A stretch of DNA of 64,000 nucleotides from Patella vulgata (Eukaryota > Mollusca > Gastropoda > Patellidae): NCBI RefSeq assembly GCF_932274485.2, contig NC_065881.2:558001-622000 (forward strand), read 5' to 3'. Under the pieces are notes generated by a model. The model was not told the origin of the DNA and ran no database searches. It saw only the letters and a list, made by a program, of their open reading frames with translations. The stretch's first letter is position 1, and the number at the start of each line of letters is the position of its first letter. A program made the position numbers and the translations under genes. Shown here one piece after another: positions 33,050-42,100 of this stretch.

Positions 33050-33400
33050 TAGACGCACTCCCTCAAAAACTGAAGAATCAAAAGTGAATCCAGCAATGGT
33101 CAGAGGCGAATTTGTTGGTCCAATACTTCAGGAATATGTTTGATGGCTGCTTTAGAAAAAGCTTTCCCATCCTGTTTCGAGATATAGGGATTGTTTCCTT
33201 GCATATATTTGGGTAAACCGGTAATGACGCGGAAAGCTTCTAGTTTGGCGCAATCGGTTACCGCCTGTTTCCCGTTACTGATATAGCTTGATAACCAGTT
33301 AAGACACAGATCGTCAATACTGCATCCTTTTAGCTTTTAAATCAGGCCTCTGTGATAAACTCGATCGAAGGCCTTAGAGATAAAAAAAAAAAATAGCAGG
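33050..33400 (-). mobile_element. LINE reverse transcriptase scrap with an internal join
   Basis: On the minus strand SKAFDRVYHRGLI is followed by KLKGCSIDDLCLNWLSSYIS and NGKQAV, as at the start of a LINE RT. It then passes directly to CAKLEAFRVITGLPKYM, which resembles the region after the RT (RLExxxxRxITGLP). The catalytic FADD/YADD part is missing, so an internal deletion is likely. Confidence 0.65.
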
Positions 33401-33404
33401 ACAA

Positions 33405-34720
33405 ACTGTGACGACATCCTGGTATGTTTCAAGGGACAAACTGTGACGACAACCTTGTATGTTTCAAGACATTGATATACTGTTATGTGTTGTGGTCTGC
33501 ATCCAGATTACAAGCAGTATAGGGTTTTGGACTGAAAGAAGATGCACAGATGTTTGAATGTTTAAGATGTTAATCTTTACAACCACAATGAGTCCAACAT
33601 ATCACAATGAGTCCACCACGTGACAATCATCTGATAAAAATACTGAATGGGGGTTGACCGAATCGGCGTAGGCTGTGACGTCATTTTAATATTGGGTTTC
33701 CCTAATCCATGACACGCATTGCTTCCTGATCCTTCAACCTCAAAATCATGAATATTTACCGGGGGTAGATTAAGGGATCGGTCAACGGATGATCCCATCG
33801 ACCAAAGCCCCACCTCGCTAATGATTTGTAAATGTGAACATATCCTAATTCCCTGGAACATCGTTGTCACTTGATAAATGTTGTGTAAAGAGTTAGTACT
33901 AAGCCATATACTTGATTATCAGTAAAATTCACTGGATGACTCAATAATGGTATTTAGTGTGCAAATTCGACATTGTCCCTACAAAGCAATTGTTCACCTT
34001 GTTGGTACTGGATAATTGGATTGCATCGAAGTAGGTCTTGGATTTGAATAATAGGGCGGGACTAATTCTTGTTTTAAAATATATTCAGCAACTTTACCGG
34101 GTTAGGTTTAAGAATTTGGGGGAGAGGTTAAGTCTCCACATAAGCACTGACCTAGGATGATGAAAAATTAGTTCGTGATATTTCCTAGTTTTATTAAAAA
34201 TACATACAATACATTAGATTTATATACAAAGGCGATTTCACTGTTTATTGGTGTTGGTGGCGCTGAGGGTCTTCCTTGGGTGGTGCTTCTGGTATTCTGG
34301 TATTATTGTTTCTGAAGAAAAAAGAAAATAAATTTGAGGCTCTCGGGAGAGAGCCACATTAGTGTGTTTCCCACTAAGGATTGGATTTTCTAAAAAAATC
34401 GTGTTTGTTCCACATCACCGGGTTAGGGCTAGGGATTCTTATATCTAACTGATTTTATTTACTAACGGTTAGGGATAGGATTTGATATATGGTTTGTTTT
34501 GGGTCAGGGTGGAGACTGGTCTTATTTAATCTAATTTACTGTGCACTAGGATGTCGTTCAGATTTTTATTTTTAGAATATTATTATGCAATTATAAGTTT
34601 CTGTGTGAATATTTTCGGGTGATTTTCTTGGAGATCAGTATAGAGTTTTCTGATGATTTTGGATGCACTTGCTGCTGTTGCGCTAAATGGAACTACAAAA
34701 GGAGCTATTGCGATAGCCGT
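33405..34720. other. Unassigned stretch with a short tandem duplication
   Basis: GGACAAACTGTGACGACA(T/A)CCT(G/T)GTATGTTTCAAG occurs twice (about 33398-33475). The rest gives no supportable feature. Confidence 0.4.
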
Positions 34721-34724
34721 ATGA

Positions 34725-35330
34725 CTATTCAAACCTAGGGGGGGGGGGGCTGTTGTTTTCAATTTGTCAATCCAGAATTTTTCTCTTGTTAGCCTAAACG
34801 TTTTAATTTCTTCTGAAGTTTCAAAGTCGCTCTTGGTCTTTTCTATTGGCGTGACAATGAGATCAGAAATGTCATGATTTGGTTGGTTGAAATGAATTGA
34901 GACAGATTTGTCTTTTTTGGTGACTATGTCTTACCGGTGACCGTTAATTCTTTCCCTATGTGCATTTTGAGTCTCCCCTACGTATTCCTTGTCACATTTT
35001 CTGCATGAAATTAGATAAATTATGTTTGAACTACTGCATGAAAGTTGGTCTAATATTGGGAATTTTGTGCCAGATGTTTTGTTATGGAAATGGTCGGATA
35101 TGTTTAAGATTTTGCATGTTTGACATCTTGGATGGCCACAAATTTTGGTTTTAACTGCTGATTGTATATTATTTGTTTCTTTGGCGGCAAGCTCAGCTAG
35201 AGTGTTGTTTTTTATACGTCGTAGATAGCGTTTGGAGTATCCCCTTTCCCTTAGTTTGCTAAATACCAATGTACATGCTGACTCAAAGTCGGTCTTCTGA
35301 GTACATGTCCTAAGAAAACGGAGAATCTGA
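34725..35330 (-). mobile_element. Penelope-like retroelement fossil, GIY-YIG endonuclease end
   Basis: The minus strand reads FSKLRERGYSKRYLRRIKNN, CGHPRCQTCKI, then IIYLISCRKCDKEYVGET and RERINGHR. This is the Cys-rich linker and GIY-YIG-type nuclease core (IIYLI...YVGET...R..GH) found at the C-terminus of these elements. Weak homology continues to about 34725. It is broken and lacks its reverse transcriptase. It need not come from the same copy as the fossil at 12.4-13.6 kb. Confidence 0.78.
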
Positions 35331-35339
35331 GATTTTAGG

Positions 35340-35900
35340 GGTGTAGGGGTGTCTTATGCTTTGATTAAAGCGATTAATCAGAATGTATAAATAACACGTC
35401 AAATCAATTCAATTTAAATCAATTTAATTAAATTTTATTATGACTCAAACGTAAACATGTACTTTACTCCGATTATACATCTATGTCGGGAAATTAACGC
35501 TATAGCTCCTAAATGGCGATTAGTTCCGTTCAGTATTGGTATCTTGACCTCTGATATCTAGGATCTTGACAGACAGACTGGTCTGGTAGTGTTGGTATAA
35601 TCAATATCTGAAGTGAAAGTAGAAAAACTATATTTAAGATAACATGTAGAATACAGGAATGGATGAACATGGATTTAACATCATCTCCTGTATTTACGAC
35701 CATACCAAATGTTTGTTGCGAATTAATAATTATTGTTTACAAATTGTATTTTCTTGTTCATTTACTGTGTCGACAGCTGCACGAACGATCGATCGACGTA
35801 AAATGCTTAACGGACGATCGATTGTCACACCACAAAACAAATCAGATCGATATTTTTGAGAAAAATAAAAGAAATGGGGTTTCACGTCCTAATTGTCAAC
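35340..35900. other. Unassigned
   Basis: Two overlapping plus-strand frames (35659-35926) have no recognisable domain. GAAATGGGGTTTCACGTCCTAATTG near 35870 is a SINE tail scrap. Confidence 0.35.
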
Positions 35901-35904
35901 CAAA

Positions 35905-36015
35905 TCAGAGAGGTGAAGGTATATAAAAATTATATAAAAATCAGACAGGTGAAGGTATATAAAAATCAGAGAGGTGAAGGTATATAAAAATCAGAGAGGT
36001 GAAGGTATATAAAAA
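35905..36015 (+). repeat. 27-bp minisatellite
   Basis: Four to five copies of AAATCAGAGAGGTGAAGGTA plus TATAAA, in the intron just downstream of the gene B exon at 36030-36156. Confidence 0.9.
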
Positions 36016-36029
36016 TCGACTTATATTAC

Positions 36030-36156
36030 CTGTTCCATATGCCGGCAGCAGTAATACTGTAAATGCCACAGGTCTACACACTTTAATACAATCATCACAA
36101 CTTGCTGTTACTAGTTGTTCATTGTCCGAGAAAACAGCTTGTCCATAGACTAACGT
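36030..36156 (-). CDS. Gene B exon: end of the Cys-rich module
   Basis: This 127-nt exon follows TTATTTAG (phase 0) and ends in phase 1 at GTAATATA. It encodes TLVYGQAVFSDNEQLVTASC, then DDCIKVCRPVAFTVLLLPAY and GT. It joins HKPF of the previous exon smoothly. No family recognised. Confidence 0.6.
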
Positions 36157-39100
36157 CTAAATAAAATATAAATATCAATGTGTAGCCTCTAGAGTAGTAA
36201 GTAGAAAAGTAGTGAACAACAGACTGACGATCGTAGACTTGATAACAATTTGGCATAGCTATATCAGTTATGATAAAACAAATCACTTACAATTCCTGTA
36301 GAAATTGGATAAAAGTCACAATTTCAGAGATCTGTTCCATACTGAGCTAACAAGAAACAATCAACGGACGGGCGGACGTTGGTACAGATTGACGGTATAT
36401 GTAAATGTGGACGTTTACAGATATTATCTTTAGTACGATAGAAAACTAGTTTACTTGTAATATGAAAATAAAGTCTTGAGGTAGTGTCGATTTCTCTGCC
36501 CAGTAATAAAATATATGGAATAGTTACTGTTTCAGATGGAATTATCACTGTTTCAGATGGAATTATCACTGTTTCAGATGGAATTATCACTGTTTCAGAT
36601 GGAATTATCACTGTTTCAGATGGAATTATCACTGTTTCAGCAATCATGTTTCTCTCAGTTAATTAATAGGGAATGGTCGGTCAATTCCCAAGGGCATATT
36701 TTGTTGTTAGAAAACCATTATCAAAGCCTTCATCATAATAAGTTATCTCAAGGATAAGGACATTATATATATATATTATTAATACATTACTTACAAATGG
36801 TTTATGTTTAAGACCAGTACCACGCAGATCTATCTGGAATATACCAGGTTCCGGGATTTCACACTCAGGGTCACAGTTTTTACCAGCGCGATACAAACTT
36901 GGTCCATCACAGTCAGTCATTGAAAAGAAAGGGTCGCCCCATGGATACACGTTCTACAAAAACAAACATATTAATAAACTAATTTTGTAACAGCTAAATC
37001 TAAATCAGGGGCGTAGAAGTGATTTTCGTTTCGTGTTGGTAACGGGTGTTGTTTGTAGAGGGTGTTTGCGATGGGGATGTTGGTAAAAGGTGTTGATGTG
37101 GTGGGGTTGAAGCAGTCTGTTCTACATACACTGATCTAATACAGTGTTAATTTTTATGTAAATTAAGTTTTACGAAATTATAGGGGAATAACTTTCTGTA
37201 TTATTTTATTTAGTTTCGTATTATAGTTCAATGTGAGCAGCCATGTGCTTTGCCAACAGCAAGCGTGAGCAGGTTTTAACACTATAATTACACTAACAGT
37301 TCAATAATATGAGCAGAAGCCGACGACATAATGTAGGGGCAAAACTGTCCGAATACTTGGAGAGGGTTAAACATGAAGACCTTGTTGAAGATATCGAGCA
37401 CGGCATACTATCAAGTATTTTACCGGCGTGTGATGGTGTCCATGACAACGTGGATATGAGTGGTCAGAACGGTGTCCATAATTCGCCTCGACCACTCCTA
37501 TCGACCGATGCTGATACAAAAACACAAGGCATAGATCTTGGGATCGGTGCAAAATTAAAATATGTCTTCAATGAGCAGTGACTTCCACACAGCTAAACTG
37601 CCCACCCATGTGAACCATAGATACTTGTACTTATAAGGCTGAAATTGATTCGCTCCAGCAATCCTGCAGGAAATTACAAATGGAGGTGGAAAAGGCTCGC
37701 CTCGCCAAACGGATAAATGAACTAGAGATGAAATTGTGATTGGCCAGGATCACAAGCCCAGAACCAAGCCGTAATAGTCAAGCTCCACTGAATTTCCCTC
37801 CTAAACCGCAGCAACCACTAGGACGACTAACCCCTACCCACCAAATTACTGATACTACACATGGTGAGGTACATAGGCCTAGTCCAGGTAAATGTGTAAG
37901 ATAAAAGATTTTTGGGGGATTGGGGGCATCATCCTGGATAGTCGAGACCTTGACATGTAGGGTTGGTGATCAACCTATATGCACAAGTTTAATGGGACAG
38001 TGAAATTTTTAAAAGCTAGGAAGCTAGACCGATAACAACTATTGTTACTGAGGGGGGGGGGAGGGTCTATGATGGCGATTATTTTTATGTTAGCAGGCGA
38101 ATCGATCTAACCTTTATAACCAAACAGCACATGAACACAAAAGAGGTAATCACAATAGTGCTTGCATTACCGTGTTGGGTCCCGTGCTTATGCAACAAGA
38201 AAGTCATCATATACACAGATAATATCAGTGCAAAAAGTTATATTAATAAGGGATCATCAAGAAACCCTCTCAGGTCATGCATTTCCTGCGACGCTTATTC
38301 TGGACTCAAGCAACCCTCAACTACACTTTGTGTGCTAGACATATTATAGGGAGAGCAAACCAATTAGCCGACCCTGTGATGTTTTCTATGGCCCTTTCTT
38401 TGCTCCCGCCACACAGTAGTGGTCTGATCCCATTTTCAATTATCGAATTTGCTAATCATATGTCTCTTAAATTTATACATTCTAGATGGTGCTCTTCGGT
38501 TTCAACAGAAACTTAATGCTACCCTTACCATTAAGAGAACTTAATGCTACCATTACCATTAAGAGAACTTACCGTACTCAATTGTCGTGTTATAGATAGT
38601 TTTATGACAAGATAAACATTGATTGTGTGTCTGAATCTACTGAAGTAGTATTACAGAATAATGAAAGCTATCTTACAATTATAAAACCTATTCATCACGT
38701 GTCTGGCTACCCAAATCCATTAACGGACAACTGGATTGTTGAACATTTATTGAAAGGGGTTAAGCGTGAACTTGGCTACCCCCATAGACCCTACCTTATT
38801 ATTTCCGATTCAAGTCTCTGGATAACCCTGTCTTGCAAGGTTCTTTGGGCTCTTGCATCCAGGAAATGTTCTCACAAATGGCTGTTTTGACTTTGATACG
38901 GAGATTTGTATATCAGATATTCCAACCAAGTAAAAGTGATCATGTTATTCTGCTCAATAACAGTTCAGGGAACACCAGTTACATGTTCCCATGCCCCGAC
39001 TTTTTCTGCAGCATTCTATACTGTGTCCAGCTAGTGCTATACATCACTTATTAGTGCAGCATAGACGCTGTCAACATCAACCTCGTTCCCCTTTCTTTTT

Positions 39101-42100
39101 GTCCCATACGGGTGAAGCCTTATCTTATGAAGTCTTCCTTCAGAGACTCCGTAATATTCTTAGCATATTAGGGGGAACAAGGCAAATTTAGTGGCCATTC
39201 ATTTCGTAGGGATGGGGCTACATGGTGTCATAAAATTGGAGTACCAAGTACTATAATCCAAGATTTGGGTTTTTGGAAGAACGATGCATACCTTCGCTAC
39301 ACTGAGCCGAATGTCAACGGCAAAATTAAGTGATTAAATCATTAGTGATTAAATCATTTCAATCGCATTTATCCACGGGGTCATAAGAATTTCCTACTCT
39401 CCCGTAAGAAGTTAGATTCACCTGGGATTTGGGAGTATTAGTTCTTGTATGTACACACTGTGACGTCATCATAATATAATACTTTATTGGTTATAATGTT
39501 ATTTGTAACTTGTATTTTGATAATGTGGAACTGTGGGAATTAAATACTTCTAAGCCCAGCTTATGTTCTTGTTATTTTATTAGTAGGAAGTAAAGTGAAG
39601 ATTTAATCAATACCCTCTATATTATATTACTATGAAGTTAAATACATTACAATCATATACATTCTAATACATCACAACCCTACATAGTCAGAATTAGAGT
39701 CCTATACAGTCAGAATATCAATCGTATAAAGTCAGATACATTACAACCGGGTAAACGACTTTCGGAAAATCACTTAGCAAAGTTACTGTAACATTTTATA
39801 ATTACAAAACGAACGTATAGATTAAATAGTTTAGAAAGAATCAGCGAACATACTTACAGTGGACGTGATTAGTAATGGAATAACAGTGAAATATCTGTAA
39901 CCACATGTATACTGTTTTGGATGACAAGATGCTGAATAATTAGTTGAATAGTAACTGAACGTGGTATAAGGTGATAGAGGTACATAAGTCCAACCTGATG
40001 TTGTGAAACATTGTACTATCATGTCATGGTCAGTTCCTGGAATAACAACAGATGAGAGACACTGTACTATCATGTCATGGTCACTTCCTATAAAACAAAC
40101 ACAGTACATGGAATATGGACAGCAGAGCAAATTGGGAACACAGATTGCAGTATGACAGATTGTAATTTTTCTTTCTACCATGTTCATAAGCATTTGGGTT
40201 TAAAATATGTCTGGATTGCTCCTATTGAACTGTCTAAATTACATTTCAAACGCAGCTGTAACTATTAATAAGGTTCTTAATACATCAAAATTTTTACAAG
40301 TTTAACTGATGAAAATTCGACAAAATATTTTTGTCAAGAAAAGCGATAGACCATAACCAAAACCAATTTCACTTGTTAAACCTAATTTAAGTCAAATACA
40401 GCTACCACAATTTTGGACGGTTTATGTATAAGATAAAGAAATAATCACAATAAGATCTTTTCTCAATTAAATACAGATTTGAGGTGTACTTTCGTTTTAC
40501 GTAAGGTGACAATTAATACTTCAAACTTAAGTGTAAGGAAATTCATTGAATACAGCCCCCGGATATTGTATAAAGTACCCATAAAATATGATTTAAATTA
40601 TAAAAAAAATATGAAATGAAATGAAATAAAATGGGGTTCAACGTCCAACTGTTCTGCACCGACTGGATTAATGAGGATCGCCTATTAATTATAAAAAGAT
40701 ACGAACCAGGATATTTGAATACATATTTCCCTTCTGAATATACGGGATTACATTGATTCAGTTCTGTACATTTTCTTAAAGCTGGAATAGAAGAGTCATA
40801 ATTTACAAAATGGTTAATACATATTTCCCATCTGAATATATCGGATTACATTGATTCAGTTCTGTACATTCTTTTAAACCTGGAATAGAAGAGTCATAAT
40901 TTACAAAATGGTTAATAATCACTATCTTACTATAATCATAAACAGATTTGCAATGGATACTCTATGATCAATTGGCAGGTTCCGGAAAAGTGATCCGACA
41001 ATAATATACCAGTAGACAGTCGTACGGCTCCCCAGAGCGATTTTGAGTTCTCTTAACAATTCCTTAACATTGTTTTACGAGCGGAAATCAATTCGAATCC
41101 GTATGTTCCTAGCCATAACTGATCAGCACGAGCTCAGATAATATTGGGATAAATTACGTTTATTTGTACGCTGATACCGACAAATATATGGACCAACTAT
41201 CCTCGGACCTCGAAACGATAAACTGATTGTTTGCTCCTCTCTTTAACTTTATAACTCTGAAGGTACACGGGATCTTGACCTTCTTCAGGGAAGGTACAGT
41301 CGAATCAGCGTCTCTCACCTTTACAGACTGGTTCCTGCCAAGTACCATTAGCTTTACATGTCCAGTCGACAGTAGGATAGTAGGACGGAGAACAGCTGTA
41401 TGTAAGATTGGTGCCGTTACGCCACAGTCTAACAGACTGGTCAAATTCTGGTATTACATGTTCATCAGAATAAGGTGAGGCGGGGGTAATACAACCTGAA
41501 AACATAAATGTTATTTTAGTACCCAAAGATTTTAGCGGTGACTCAGTGACTCGGGTAATTATAACTCGCGGTAATGGCACGTGTGTTCTGGGAGATGTGG
41601 GTTAACGCTCTTCATTACAGGTAGTTTATTTTACCAATACGTGCAAGATGGTTTACAGTCAAATCTTATATAAAATGAGCTTTAACGTCCTGTTGTTTAT
41701 GAGGAATAACGAGCTAAGGGCTCTAGTTCGTGGTTCGTTATTCGTCAATATGAAACGGCTCGTTATTCAGGTAGAAAGACAACTTGTTAGAATCTATCAG
41801 AATCTATTTCCCAAGACTTTGAAGTTTTATAAACCAATTGGGTTCATAAAAAAAAACACACCCGGCTTATCCACTATAAAAGCGGCTTTATTATATTACT
41901 TTATTACATTCTATATCTGGTGAATAACGAAGCACAACCTAAATCGTGATTCGTTATTAGTGAATAACGAAACAGGAACCACGAATCACAAGCTAACTTT
42001 ACGTCGCTCCAAGTAGTGTTCAACCTTCGAAGGTACCTTTTCTGTCCTTTTTATCTTTGTAGGGAGCCACAGTGGCTTATAGTGAGACGACGACTAGTTA

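Noticed and set aside
36324-36757. Open frames with repeated TVSDGII or ETVIIPS
   Set aside because: They are readings of a six-unit 21-bp minisatellite in a gene B intron.
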